From assembly GCA_964545855.1 (NCBI GenBank), contig CAZJHD010000016.1:24444-88443 (forward strand): a DNA stretch of 64,000 nt, read 5' to 3'. The notes under the pieces were generated by a model, which was given only the letters and a program-made list of their open reading frames with translations, was not told the DNA's origin and made no database searches. This DNA is from CAZJHD01 sp964545855. GTDB taxonomy: Bacteria; Planctomycetota; UBA1135; JACQFD01. The position numbers were made by a program, and so were the translations under genes. Of the stretch, positions 1-8,831 are shown in pieces. The stretch's first letter is position 1; each line of letters starts with the position of its first letter.

Positions 1-1618
1 GCGTGATCGTCCAGGCGCCGAGGACCCCGCCCCAGCTCCAGCCGCGGAGCGCGAGGCGGTCCGGGTCGGCGACGCCGCGCGCGATCAGCGCATCGACTCC
101 GCTCATGAGGTCGTGGTACTCGCCGCCGCCGACGTCGCCCATGAGGGCGCGCAGGTGCTCGTCTCCGTAGCTGTCGCTCCCGCGGGGATTGGGCGCGAGG
201 ACGGCGTAGCCGCTCGCGGCGAGGAGCTGCTGCTCCGGCTCGAACCGCGCGCCCCAGTGGTCCGGCGGGCCGCCGTGGATGTCCAGGACGAGCGGGAGCG
301 GCGACGCGCCGATCCGGTGCGGCGGCAACGTCAGGACTCCCTCCACCTCGCGCCCGTCCGTGCTCGTCCAGCGCACGATCTCGCTCGGCGCGACGGCCAC
401 CTCCGTGCCGACCCAGGGGTTCGCGTTCGTCAGGCGCACGGGCGAGTCGCGGGACGCGTCCGCGATCCAGAGGTCGGCGGGCTCGCCGTGGTCCTCGAGC
501 GTGAAGGCGTAGGCCGACCCGTCGGCGGAGAACCTCTGCACGACGAGCGTGCCCGGCGAGCTCGTCCGCGCGCGCACCTCCCCGGACGCGAGGTCCAGCT
601 CGAACAGGTTCGCCGTCACGCCGCGCGTCTCTCCGAAGAGAAGGCTCTTCGCGTCGGGCGCCCACCAGAAGCCGCGCAGCGCGCCCCGGTGCTGCCCCTC
701 GAGCCGGCGCGCGTCTCCCGTGAGCGGGTCCACGAGCCAGAGGTACCCGTGCCTGAGGTCGAACCGCTCGGCGTCCGGCGCGCGGTAGGCGATCCAGCGT
801 CCGTCCGGCGACCACGTTGGCGACTCCTCCGGCGCCTCGTTCTCCGTGAGCTGCAGCACCATCCCGTTGCGCCGATCTGCGACGTACAGCTCCGAGCGCC
901 AGAACTCGTTCGCGCGGTTGTCGGAGCAGGCCGTGAAGGCGACGCGCTCGCCGTCCGGCGCGACGTCGAGGTCGCCGATGGTCACCTCCAGGTCGGTGAG
1001 CCGGCGCTCCACGCCCGTCGCGAGGTCGTGGACCCAGAGGTTGCTCCAGCGCTGCGGGCGAAGACCGTTCCCGTCCTCGCCGACGAAGACCGCGTCGCCG
1101 CCGGCGTCCCACTCGGCCTGCGCGGCGGGGTCCCGCGGCTCCTCGGCGGTGAAGTAGACGCGCGCGCCGTCGGGAGACCAGGCGTACCGGTCGACCCCGC
1201 CCGCGTGGCGCGTGACCTGCTCCGCGCTGTCGTCGTGGAGGCCCACCACGAAGACCTGCTCGGCGCCGCCGGTCTCGGCGAGGTACGAGATCCGCGCGCC
1301 GCCGGGCGCGAAGCGGACCTCGCGCGCGTCGTCGAGGTCGCGCCGGCGCTCCGTGCGGCGGTCGTCCGACGCGGCGAGGAAGAACGCGCGGCGGTGGTCG
1401 TTCTCCTCCAGGTCCATCCAGCGCTCGCTGTAGAGCACCCACGCGCCGTCGGGCGAGAGCTCGACGTCGCCGATGCGGACGAGCGCGAGGGTGTCCTCGA
1501 CGGACCAGGGGCGAGGACCCTCCTCGCGCGGCGCGGAGGGCACGGGCCGGTCGGGTCTCGTCGCGCAGCTGGAGGAGAGGAGGGCGAGGACCAGCGCGGG
1601 CAGGGGAAAGCGATGCAT
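1..1618 (-). CDS. S9 family (acylaminoacyl-peptidase-like) serine peptidase lipoprotein, truncated at window edge
   Basis: The gene runs off the left edge, so 539 N-terminal residues are visible. The N-terminus is a signal peptide ending in a lipobox (LLSSSC, Cys18), so the enzyme is probably anchored outside the cytoplasm. Residues 40-400 repeat beta-propeller blades marked by SPDG or APDG turns (for example WSPDGRWIAY), as in the propeller of S9 peptidases. The alpha/beta-hydrolase domain starts near residue 440 with DIHGGPPDHWG, and the nucleophile elbow GWSWGG near residue 528 supplies the catalytic Ser. The Asp and His lie beyond the window. The family cleaves short peptides or removes N-terminal acylated residues; the substrate is unknown. 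The ATG at 1618 is chosen because it opens the signal peptide directly. It lies 52 bp downstream of the ComM-like gene on the same strand. Confidence 0.9.
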   Translation of the reverse strand, partial: MHRFPLPALVLALLSSSCATRPDRPVPSAPREEGPRPWSVEDTLALVRIGDVELSPDGAWVLYSERWMDLEENDHRRAFFLAASDDRRTERRRDLDDAREVRFAPGGARISYLAETGGAEQVFVVGLHDDSAEQVTRHAGGVDRYAWSPDGARVYFTAEEPRDPAAQAEWDAGGDAVFVGEDGNGLRPQRWSNLWVHDLATGVERRLTDLEVTIGDLDVAPDGERVAFTACSDNRANEFWRSELYVADRRNGMVLQLTENEAPEESPTWSPDGRWIAYRAPDAERFDLRHGYLWLVDPLTGDARRLEGQHRGALRGFWWAPDAKSLLFGETRGVTANLFELDLASGEVRARTSSPGTLVVQRFSADGSAYAFTLEDHGEPADLWIADASRDSPVRLTNANPWVGTEVAVAPSEIVRWTSTDGREVEGVLTLPPHRIGASPLPLVLDIHGGPPDHWGARFEPEQQLLAASGYAVLAPNPRGSDSYGDEHLRALMGDVGGGEYHDLMSGVDALIARGVADPDRLALRGWSWGGVLGAWTIT

Positions 1619-1670
1619 CGTGATCCCAGACCCTAAGCGGAACCGGTGCGCTGCCTCCCTTCCCGATCGG

Positions 1671-3236
1671 TCACCGCGCCGCCGTCGTCTCCGCCGGCAG
1701 CCGGTAGCCCAGCGCCTCGGCGACGTGCTCGGAGCCGATCCGCGCGGTGCCCTCCAGGTCGGCGATCGTGCGCGCGACGCGGAGCGTGCGGGAATAGGCG
1801 CGCATGGTGAGGCCGAGGCGCTCCATGGCGCGGTCGAGGAGCGCGCGCGAGGGCGCGTCGGTCGCGCAGTGGCGATCGAAGGCTCTCCCCGCGAGGCGCG
1901 CGTTCTCGATCGCGGGCGCGCCGCCGCGCCGAGGCGACCGCTCGTGCTGGATCACCCGCGCGCGGACCGAGCGTGAGCGCGCGTCGGCCGTCGTGAGGCC
2001 GTCGCGCCGCGCGGGCCCGGCGGAGAGGGCGCCGAGATCGGAGGGCGCGATGGGCGCCACGGCGACGGCGAGGTCGATGCGGTCGAGGAGCGGCCCCGAG
2101 AGGCGCGCGCCGTGGCGCGCCACGTCGCGCGGGAGGCAGGTGGACGGCCGCAGCGGATGACCGCGCCAGCCGCAGGGGCAGGGGTTCATGGCGGCGATCA
2201 GCTGGAAGCGCGCGGGGTAGGTGACGGTCCCGGCGGCACGCGAGAGGACGACGCGTCCGTCCTCGAGGGGCTGTCGCAGCGCTTCCAGGCACTCGCGCGG
2301 GAACTCCGGCAGCTCGTCGAGGAAGAGGACGCCGCGGTGCGCGAGAGCGACTTCGCCGGGCCGCAGATCGGAGCCGCCGCCGACGAGTCCCGCCCGGGAC
2401 ACCGTGTGGTGCGGCGCGCGGAAGGGGCGCTCTCGCCGGAGGCCGGCGCCCGGCCGCACGAGGTCGTGGAGCTGCGTGATCTCGAGCGCCTCGTCCCAGG
2501 ACGGCGGCGGGAGGATCGCCGGCAGCCGTCGCGCGAGCATCGACTTCCCGGCGCCGGGCGGGCCGACGAAGAGCAGGTTGTGTCCGCCGGCCGCCGCCAC
2601 GAGGAGCGCCCGCTTGGCCATCGCTTGCCCGACCACGTCCTCCAGACGGACCGCGTCGTCGTCGCCGGCCTGCGGCGCGATCTCGACGACGCTCTCCCGG
2701 GCGACGGGCTCGGCGGGGATCATCCCGGCGCAGATGGAGACGACGGAGGCGAGATCCGGGGCGGGGATCACCTCGAGCCCCTCCACCAGCGAGGCCACGG
2801 AGGCCGACGGCGTCGCGATGAAGAGGCGGCGCAGACCGTGGCGCCGCGCGGCGAGGGCCACGGAGAGGGCGCCCCGCGTCGCGCGGACGCCGCCGTCGAG
2901 CGCGAGCTCGCCGACGAAGAGCGACTCCGCCAACAGCTTCGTCGGCAGCATGCCCGCCGCCGAGAGGACCGCGAGCGCGATGGGGAGGTCGAACCAGGGA
3001 CCCTCCTTCCGCGTGTGGGCGGGGGCGAGGTTCACGAGGATCTTCCCCTGCGGGAAGTCGAGCCCGCTCGCGTGGATCGCCGCGCGCACGCGGTCGCGGC
3101 TCTCCCGCACGGCCGTGTCGGGGAGCCCGAGGATCGCCGTGGCGGAGACCCCGCCGTGGAGCGCCACCTCGACGAACACGAGCTCGGCGTCGACTCCACG
3201 GACCGTCGCGGAGAGGACGCGCGATCGAAGGACCAT
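1671..3236 (-). CDS. comM: ComM/YifB family AAA+ ATPase (Mg-chelatase-like)
   Basis: A 521-residue protein close to the usual length (about 505) of YifB/ComM, hexameric helicases that promote branch migration during natural transformation. The N-terminal 160 residues are the ChlI-like domain with the family pattern of alternating beta strands (GVDAELVFVEV, ILVNLAPA). The AAA+ core follows, with Walker A GPPGAGKS near residue 225, Walker B VLFLDE near 304, and the Cys-containing AAMNPCPCG segment. The C-terminal Mg-chelatase subdomain ends at residue 521. The ATG at 3236 aligns with the family start; another in-frame ATG at 3266 would add ten residues. A ComEC homologue is encoded at 25341-27908 in the same window, so DNA uptake and processing functions may both be present. 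The gene diverges from the SGNH hydrolase gene. Confidence 0.92.
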   Translation of the reverse strand: MVLRSRVLSATVRGVDAELVFVEVALHGGVSATAILGLPDTAVRESRDRVRAAIHASGLDFPQGKILVNLAPAHTRKEGPWFDLPIALAVLSAAGMLPTKLLAESLFVGELALDGGVRATRGALSVALAARRHGLRRLFIATPSASVASLVEGLEVIPAPDLASVVSICAGMIPAEPVARESVVEIAPQAGDDDAVRLEDVVGQAMAKRALLVAAAGGHNLLFVGPPGAGKSMLARRLPAILPPPSWDEALEITQLHDLVRPGAGLRRERPFRAPHHTVSRAGLVGGGSDLRPGEVALAHRGVLFLDELPEFPRECLEALRQPLEDGRVVLSRAAGTVTYPARFQLIAAMNPCPCGWRGHPLRPSTCLPRDVARHGARLSGPLLDRIDLAVAVAPIAPSDLGALSAGPARRDGLTTADARSRSVRARVIQHERSPRRGGAPAIENARLAGRAFDRHCATDAPSRALLDRAMERLGLTMRAYSRTLRVARTIADLEGTARIGSEHVAEALGYRLPAETTAAR

Positions 3237-3356
3237 CACCGCCAGGACGCGCGCGCGGTCCGCCATGGCCCGCTCCACGGGGAGCGGGCGTCGGCGACGA
3301 CGCGCTGCCGCGCGACGAAACGCGCGCGACCGTTGCCCGGCCCCTCCCGCCGGGCG

Positions 3357-4922
3357 ATGCTGCGCGGCTCCATGGACTCGGACGCCGTTCCCCGAGGCTC
3401 CCGGCTCTCCCGGGGCGCGGCGATCGTTCTGCTCGCCCTCGCGGCCGTCGCCGCGGGCGCGGCGACCGTCGCGCCCTTCCAGCACCGAGGCTTCTTCCAT
3501 CGCCACCTCGGCGCCGGCCGCTGGGGGCTCGTGGCGGGTCTCGCCGCGCTCGCGCTGCTCTCGGTGGGCCTCCTCGTCGCACGGCTCCGCCGCCCGACGG
3601 CGCCGCCGGGGGCCGCGTCCTTCCGCCTCGTCCTCTACGCCTTCGTCGGTGCAACCGTCTGGCAGGCGCTCTGGGTCGACCACTTCCATCCCGACCTCTG
3701 GGCCGTGCTCGCGGGCCTCGTCGCCGGCGTCTTCCCGCTGGCGCTCGTCGCCGCGCCGCGTCTCCGCGCCGTGACCGCGGCGCGGCCGGTGCGCGGCCTC
3801 GACCTGCTGGCGATGAACGTGGTCGTCCTCCTCGTCGCTGGCGAGACGGCGCTGCGTCTCTGGGCTCGCGCCGCGCCCTCGCCGCTCTTCGAGACTGTCG
3901 ATCTCGACACGAAGGAGCGGGTCCACATGTACGGCTTCGAGCCCGGCTACGAGCGCCTCGGCTTCGCCTGCAACTCCGGCGGCTACTACGACTCGGAGTT
4001 CCTGCCGCGCGCAGCGCGGGATGGCCGGTTCCTCGTCGCGTCCGTGGGCGACTCCTTCAGCGCGAGCATCGTCCCCCATCCCCATCACTTCACGACCGTC
4101 TGCGAGGAGCTGCTCCCCGGGGTCGAGGTCTACAACTTCGGCGTCGCGGCGGCGGGACCCTGGGACTACGTCGAGTGGATCCGCACCGAGGTGCGCGCGT
4201 TCGAGCCCGACGCGATCGTCGCCTGCCTCTTCCTCGGGAACGATGTCGAGGACGCGCGCAAGAAGCAGAGCCTCGGCTTGCGTTCCCTCTGGCTCCACAA
4301 GGGGAACCTGCTGCTCTGGCTCGTGCCGCAGCGCTTCGTGAAGCTGCGCCGGGAGCGCGAGTCCGCGCCCGCCGAGCTCGTCGACCGGCCCGCGATCCGC
4401 GGCGTGACGCATCTCCGCGGGAAGCCGACGCTCTCCCGCGAGGAGCTGGAGAAGCGGCTGCCGCATCTGCTCGATCCGCTCCTCGAGAAGGGGTCCTTCT
4501 CCGAGGAGGCGTTCCTCGCCATCGAGCGCGGCCGCGTGCGGCAGGTGTGCGGCACGGAGACGGAGACCTTCGATCTGCTCTTCGAGGCGCTGCGGCGCAT
4601 GCGGAAGGAGGCGAGGGACGTGCCCTTCGGCGTTCTGCTCATCCCCGACGAGTTCCAGGTGGAGGAGTCGGTCTGGCGGAGCGTGCTCGACGCCGAGGGG
4701 CGCGAGGACTTCGAGCGCGACCGCGCGACGCGCCTCGTCTCGGCGTGGCTCGCGAAGGAGGGGATCCCCTTCGAGGACCTGCTGCCGAGGCTGCGCGCGC
4801 TCCCCGTCGGCGCGAACGGTCGCCGCAACGCCTACCACCTCCGCGACACGCACTTCAATCCGCTCGGAAACCGCGTCGCGGGGAGCGGCCTGGCCGACCT
4901 CGTGGAGCGGCTGCGCCGATGA
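3357..4922 (+). CDS. Membrane-anchored SGNH/GDSL-type hydrolase
   Basis: A 521-residue protein with about four to five hydrophobic segments in the first 180 residues, followed by an extracytoplasmic SGNH-hydrolase domain. The signature blocks are visible: block I GDSFSA near residue 231 (nucleophile Ser), block II NFGVAAAGPWDY, block III LGND near 293, and block V DTHFNPLGN near 497 with the Asp-x-His pair. Such enzymes are usually esterases or acyltransferases acting on cell-envelope sugars; the substrate here cannot be told. Two in-frame starts exist (ATG 3357, ATG 3372); both leave the first membrane segment intact. The stop overlaps the start of the DUF3592-like gene by 4 bases (ATGA), so the two are probably translated together. 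Confidence 0.82.
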   Translation: MLRGSMDSDAVPRGSRLSRGAAIVLLALAAVAAGAATVAPFQHRGFFHRHLGAGRWGLVAGLAALALLSVGLLVARLRRPTAPPGAASFRLVLYAFVGATVWQALWVDHFHPDLWAVLAGLVAGVFPLALVAAPRLRAVTAARPVRGLDLLAMNVVVLLVAGETALRLWARAAPSPLFETVDLDTKERVHMYGFEPGYERLGFACNSGGYYDSEFLPRAARDGRFLVASVGDSFSASIVPHPHHFTTVCEELLPGVEVYNFGVAAAGPWDYVEWIRTEVRAFEPDAIVACLFLGNDVEDARKKQSLGLRSLWLHKGNLLLWLVPQRFVKLRRERESAPAELVDRPAIRGVTHLRGKPTLSREELEKRLPHLLDPLLEKGSFSEEAFLAIERGRVRQVCGTETETFDLLFEALRRMRKEARDVPFGVLLIPDEFQVEESVWRSVLDAEGREDFERDRATRLVSAWLAKEGIPFEDLLPRLRALPVGANGRRNAYHLRDTHFNPLGNRVAGSGLADLVERLRR

Positions 4923-5356
4923 AGCGCGACGCGCCGCCGCTCTGGGCCGGGTTCGTCTTCCTCGTGCCGGGGCTCGCGCTGCTGACGGGCTGCGTCCTGT
5001 CGATCGCCGCGTCGCGCGACAAGCTCGCCACCTGGGCCGAGGCGCCCGGCCGCGTCGTCGCGCTCGAGGAGCGGAGCGACTCGGACGGGAGCAGCTACGC
5101 CCCCGAGGTGGAGTTCACGACGGAGGACGGCGAGGCGATCCGCTTCGTCGACTCCCTCGGCTCGAATCCGCCGAGCTACGAGCCCGGCGACGACGTCCGC
5201 GTCCTCTACCCGAACGGGAATCCACGGGACGCGACGATCCGGTCCTTCGGCTCGCTCTGGTTCGTGGCGATCGTGACGGGCGTGCTGGGCGCGTCCTTCG
5301 CCGCGGGAGGCGGTCTGCTGGTGACGGTCGCCGTCCGCGCGCGGCGGCGGCGATGA
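4919..5356 (+). CDS. DUF3592-like small membrane protein
   Basis: A 145-residue protein with a hydrophobic segment at residues 8-30 and another at about 117-138, flanking a soluble extracytoplasmic-type domain. That domain has the features of DUF3592: GRVVALEERSDSDGSSYAP, a VEFTTEDGE strand, and YEPGDDVRVLYPNGNP near residue 100. The function of the family is unknown. The gene overlaps the SGNH hydrolase by 4 bases and ends 4 bases before a 92-bp repeat, whose hairpin could serve as its transcription end. Confidence 0.72.
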   Translation: MKRDAPPLWAGFVFLVPGLALLTGCVLSIAASRDKLATWAEAPGRVVALEERSDSDGSSYAPEVEFTTEDGEAIRFVDSLGSNPPSYEPGDDVRVLYPNGNPRDATIRSFGSLWFVAIVTGVLGASFAAGGGLLVTVAVRARRRR

Positions 5357-5360
5357 CGCG

Positions 5361-5452
5361 GGGCGACACTGGCCCCGAATCATTCACTCCCGGGGCGGTG
5401 GACCCAGCCGTCCCCCGGGGCCGTGCACGAAGTCGGGGCCAGTTTCCCGGGG
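5361..5452. repeat. 92-bp direct repeat, copy 1 (partner at 8283-8374)
   Basis: This stretch matches 8283-8374 without gaps and with only a few substitutions. Near its ends lie an exact 11-bp inverted repeat, ACTGGCCCCGA (5368-5378) and TCGGGGCCAGT (5433-5443), so it can fold into a long stem. It starts 4 bases after the DUF3592-like stop and ends 17 bases before the stop of the minus-strand APS kinase/ATP sulfurylase gene. It may act as a bidirectional terminator, a miniature inverted-repeat element, or both. Confidence 0.85.
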
Positions 5453-5469
5453 TGCCGTGCGGCTCCGCG

Positions 5470-7179
5470 TCAGACCGCCGCCATCTCGCGCTCCGCCTCG
5501 ACGAAGGGCTGGTCGAAGGCGCGGATCGCGTCGAGCACCGCGTCGCGCATCCGGTGCGGCAGACGCGCCTGCGGGTCGGCGAGCGCCGCGCGGATCTGCG
5601 TCGCGCTCACCGTCACGCGCGAGGCCGCGTCGTGCGGGCAGTCCCGCGTCGTCGCCATGCCGTCGCAGACGGAGCAGTGGAACGCCTCGGGGACCTTGAG
5701 AGGACGGATCGCGAGGTCCGGGAACCGCGCGAAGACCTCCTGCGCCGCATAGGGGCCGTAGTAGGTGCCGACGCCGGCGTGGTCGCGCCCGACGAGGAGG
5801 TGCGAGCAGCCGTAGTTCTGCCGCAGGATCGCGTGGTGGATCGCCTCCATGGGCCCCGCGTAGCGCATCCGCGTCGGCAGCGTCCCCAGCACGACGCGTT
5901 CCGCGGGATAGAAGCCGCGGACGAGAGCCTCGTAGGTCGCGAGGATCACGGGATCGCGGAAGTCGCCGGGCTTCTTGCCGCCGACCACGGGATTCACGAA
6001 GAGGCCGTCGCACACGGAGAGCGCGAGCCGCTGGAGGTGCTCGTGCCCGAGGTGGGGGACGTTACGCGTCTGGAAGGCCGCCACGGTCTCGAAGCCGCGG
6101 GCGTCGAAGAGCGCGCGCGTCTCCGAGGGCGTGAGCCGGTGGGCCGGGCGCTTCGCGCCGCGCGCGATCCGCTCGATCGGTCCCCCGAGACAGACCTCGC
6201 CCCATCGCCGCACCTGCGCCACGCCCGGGTGGGCGGGGTCCTTCGTCCCGAAGACCGACGCGCAGAGCGCGGCGTGGTCGGGCCGGAAGGACGACGTGAC
6301 GTCCATCACCGCGACCGTCTCGCCCCCGTGGCGCAAGGCGACGCGCGCGCCGAGCCGCGCCGCGTCGGCCGCCGACACCGGGAGAACGATCGGCATCGTC
6401 CAGGACGCGCCCGAGACGAGCCGGTGGTCGGCCACGACGCGCTCGAGGTCGTCGCGTCCGAGGAAGCCCGTGAGGGGGCTGTAGAGACCGCAGCCGATGT
6501 TCTCGACGTCGGAGGCCGTGTCGGCGTCGATCTCGAGCGACGGGAGCGAGGCGCACTCGGCGGCGAGCGCCGCGCTGCGGGCCGCGTCGGCCGTCCGGTC
6601 GACGAGCACGCCGCCGTGGGGCCGCACGCGCCCGCCCGGCAGGTGGCCGAGCCGCCGCAGCGTCGCGAGCACGTCGCGCACCGACTCCTGCAGCGTCTGC
6701 GACTCCGTCGCGACGCGCAGCTCGGGAGCGAGGGGCTCCTCGTAGGGGTCGGAGATGCCCGTGAAGCGGGGGATCTCGCCGCGGAGCGCCTTCGCGTAGT
6801 GGCCCTTCACGTCGCGGCGGATGCACTCCTCGACGGGGGGCGCCACATGCACCTCGACGAAGCGGCCGATCTCGGCGCGCGCCTTGTCGCGCGTCTCTCG
6901 GAACGGCGACACGGCGGAGACGAGGACGACCCCGCCCGCCTTCACGATCGCTCCCGCGACGAAGGCGATGCGAAGCACGTTCGCGTCGCGGTCCTCGCGC
7001 GAGAACCCGAGCCCGCGGGAGAGGCGCTCGCGCACCTCGTCGCCGTCGAGCATCTGCACCGAGAGTCCGAGCTTCTCGAGCTCGGGCGCCAGCGCGCGTG
7101 CGATCGTCGTCTTCCCGCCGCAGGGCAGGCCCGTCAGCCAGACGCAGAATCCGTGGGTCACGTTGTTCTCTCCGTTCAT
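5470..7179 (-). CDS. cysC-sat: Bifunctional APS kinase / ATP sulfurylase (PAPS synthase-type fusion)
   Basis: A 569-residue fusion that makes 3'-phosphoadenylyl sulfate from sulfate and ATP. Residues 1-180 are APS kinase: P-loop GLPCGGKTT near residue 17, the DGDEVRERLSRGLGFS segment, and the RDVKGHYAKAL region. From about 190 on is ATP sulfurylase, with QTRNVPHLGHE near 372 (the Q-N-R/HxxH active-site motif), HHAILRQNYGCSH, and GRDHAGVG near 462. The kinase-first order is that of animal PAPS synthases and some bacterial fusions. The start ATG at 7179 overlaps the stop of the sulfotransferase gene (ATGA), so product and consumer are coupled. Both enzymatic halves look complete. Confidence 0.93.
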   Translation of the reverse strand: MNGENNVTHGFCVWLTGLPCGGKTTIARALAPELEKLGLSVQMLDGDEVRERLSRGLGFSREDRDANVLRIAFVAGAIVKAGGVVLVSAVSPFRETRDKARAEIGRFVEVHVAPPVEECIRRDVKGHYAKALRGEIPRFTGISDPYEEPLAPELRVATESQTLQESVRDVLATLRRLGHLPGGRVRPHGGVLVDRTADAARSAALAAECASLPSLEIDADTASDVENIGCGLYSPLTGFLGRDDLERVVADHRLVSGASWTMPIVLPVSAADAARLGARVALRHGGETVAVMDVTSSFRPDHAALCASVFGTKDPAHPGVAQVRRWGEVCLGGPIERIARGAKRPAHRLTPSETRALFDARGFETVAAFQTRNVPHLGHEHLQRLALSVCDGLFVNPVVGGKKPGDFRDPVILATYEALVRGFYPAERVVLGTLPTRMRYAGPMEAIHHAILRQNYGCSHLLVGRDHAGVGTYYGPYAAQEVFARFPDLAIRPLKVPEAFHCSVCDGMATTRDCPHDAASRVTVSATQIRAALADPQARLPHRMRDAVLDAIRAFDQPFVEAEREMAAV

Positions 7180-8174
7180 TCGTAGCCGAATCCGGCGCAG
7201 ACCGGCTGCGCGACGGACCGGAAGACCGAGAGGTCCTCCGGTTGGAACCAGGTCTTCCACTCACCGCTGCGGCCGCTCCGGAGGACCGGCGCGTGGTGGC
7301 TGTTCTTCTTCGGGTCGGTCCGGTCCTGCATGAACTGGATCGACGCGGGCGACCGGTCGAGACCCATCCGGCCGAGGATCGTCTCCATCACGCCGGCGAA
7401 GTCCTGCTTCAGGTCCTCGTAGCGGACGACGAGGTAGCGCGATCCGAAGAAGGTCGGCCCTTGCTCGAGGAGCGTCGTGTTGACGGCGTTCCACTCGCGG
7501 AACGTGTGCTCAAGGAAGCGGTCGTAGAGGAAGAGCCGGGCGCCCGTGCTCCGGAACTTCTCCGGGTCCTCGTGCAGCAGCTTGCAGGAGGCCTCGTCGT
7601 CGGCGCTCTGGAACGCCGGGACGTACTCGAACTGCCCCTTGTACTGCTGCCGCCGCGCGTGGAACCACCTCGACAGCGCGACGTCGCGCGGGTCGCGCAC
7701 GAGGTGGATGAGGTAGGGCCGGTAGGGGCCGAAGTAGCGCGCGAGCTTCTTCGCGATGAGGTGCGTGTGCGACGGGGACTTGTCGCCGATCGCCTTCGGA
7801 GCGGGCATCTCCTTCGCGTCGACGTACTCGCGGGCCGTCCACTCGAAGAAGAAGCGGACGAAGTCGAGGTCGAGCTGCTGGTCCATCTGGACGCGCGCCT
7901 TCTTGCTCTCGCGGAAGGGGACGTTCCAGGCGCTGTTCGGAGCCGCGTGCCAGCGGCGCAGCGATTCCGAATGGGCCGAGACCGACTCCAGCGTCGGCAG
8001 GAACTGGGGCGTCGCGGCGTCGAGGACCTCGACGGGGTGCATCTCTCCCTGGCAGCAGATCTCCGGGTGCGCGTCGAGCGCGTTCATCAGCCACGTGCTG
8101 CCGGACTTCATGCAGCCGACGACGAAGAAGAACCGCGTGTCGGCGGGAAAGAGGATCGGATAGGTCCGGGGCAT
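7176..8174 (-). CDS. PAPS-dependent sulfotransferase
   Basis: A 332-residue sulfotransferase-family protein. The 5'-phosphosulfate-binding loop is CMKSGSTWL near residues 20-28, and the 3'-phosphate motif is RDPRDVALSRWFH near 157-169; a His and Lys-rich acceptor region (IGDKSPSHTH) lies between. It should move sulfate from PAPS to a hydroxyl or amine of a glycan, lipid or protein; the acceptor is unknown. GAGGT lies just upstream of the ATG at 8174. The next gene, overlapping by 4 bases, makes PAPS. The pair is bracketed by two copies of a 92-bp repeat, which may mark it as an acquired unit. Confidence 0.9.
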   Translation of the reverse strand: MPRTYPILFPADTRFFFVVGCMKSGSTWLMNALDAHPEICCQGEMHPVEVLDAATPQFLPTLESVSAHSESLRRWHAAPNSAWNVPFRESKKARVQMDQQLDLDFVRFFFEWTAREYVDAKEMPAPKAIGDKSPSHTHLIAKKLARYFGPYRPYLIHLVRDPRDVALSRWFHARRQQYKGQFEYVPAFQSADDEASCKLLHEDPEKFRSTGARLFLYDRFLEHTFREWNAVNTTLLEQGPTFFGSRYLVVRYEDLKQDFAGVMETILGRMGLDRSPASIQFMQDRTDPKKNSHHAPVLRSGRSGEWKTWFQPEDLSVFRSVAQPVCAGFGYE

Positions 8175-8282
8175 GGGACCTCGCGAACGGGCGTGAGGGT
8201 GGGGAGCGAAGCGGCGCGCGGCGGGGGATGCCGCGGCCCGCTCTCTTCGGCGAGGCCCGCGGGACGGCTTGAGGCCGAGCCA

Positions 8283-8374
8283 GGGCGACACTGGCCCCGA
8301 ATCATTCACTCCCGGGGCGGAGGACCCTGCCATCCCCCGGGGCCGTGCACGAAATCGAGGCCAGTCTCCTGGGG
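8283..8374. repeat. 92-bp direct repeat, copy 2
   Basis: Same orientation and length as 5361-5452. The left arm ACTGGCCCCGA is identical; the right arm differs by one base (TCGAGGCCAGT). The element overlaps the last 22 codons and the stop of the minus-strand zinc-ribbon gene and sits 108 bases upstream of the sulfotransferase start. Confidence 0.85.
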
Positions 8375-8779
8375 GCGGACGCGGACGCGAAGCCCGCGTC
8401 GGCGCGCCTCGTTGCGCAGCTCGATCGCGAGACCTCGGTGGAGCACGGCGATCACCCACTCCTTCGTGCCCAACACGCGCTCCCAGGCGTCCTTGGCGCC
8501 GAGCGCGCCGAGCGTGTGGTCGAGCGTGCGGACGCGCGCCACCTCCGCGGGCGTCGGAGCGCCGCTCCGCCACGCGGCGACGACCTCGAAGAGGCGCGTG
8601 TCGCACACCGGGCCGACGGCCGTGGGATCCGGCGCGGGGAGGAACTCGATCCAGGTCTCCTCGCCGCATCGGGCGCAGTCGAAGCCGCGCGCATGGAGGA
8701 TCTCCTCCCGGGGGAAGGGTGACAGCGCGCCGCCGCAGTGCCGGCAGGCGAGCGTCGAGTCCTCGGGGTCGGAGGCCAT
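8306..8779 (-). CDS. Zinc-ribbon protein of unknown function with repeat-derived C-terminus
   Basis: A 157-residue protein. The first 45 residues form a zinc-ribbon pattern with two CxxC pairs (CRHCGG and CARCGEE) separated by about 20 residues. The middle is Ala/Arg-rich and probably helical, including a conserved-looking segment around GTKEWVIAVLHRGLAIELR. I do not recognise a family. The last 22 residues (QETGLDFVHGPGGWQGPPPRE at the end) are encoded entirely inside the 92-bp repeat, which also provides the stop codon; the second repeat copy can be read the same way on its minus strand although no gene enters it. The native C-terminus was therefore probably replaced when the element inserted. 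Confidence 0.65.
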   Translation of the reverse strand: MASDPEDSTLACRHCGGALSPFPREEILHARGFDCARCGEETWIEFLPAPDPTAVGPVCDTRLFEVVAAWRSGAPTPAEVARVRTLDHTLGALGAKDAWERVLGTKEWVIAVLHRGLAIELRNEARRRGLRVRVRPQETGLDFVHGPGGWQGPPPRE

Positions 8780-8831
8780 GATCCGACGTTCGGATCGGCC
8801 AGGGGACCCGCCCTCGATGAGCGCCGCGCCC

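Noticed and set aside
113..1636. Long rightward open frame opposite the S9 peptidase
   Set aside because: It is an Arg/Ala/Val-rich antisense shadow of a clear peptidase frame, common at this GC content.
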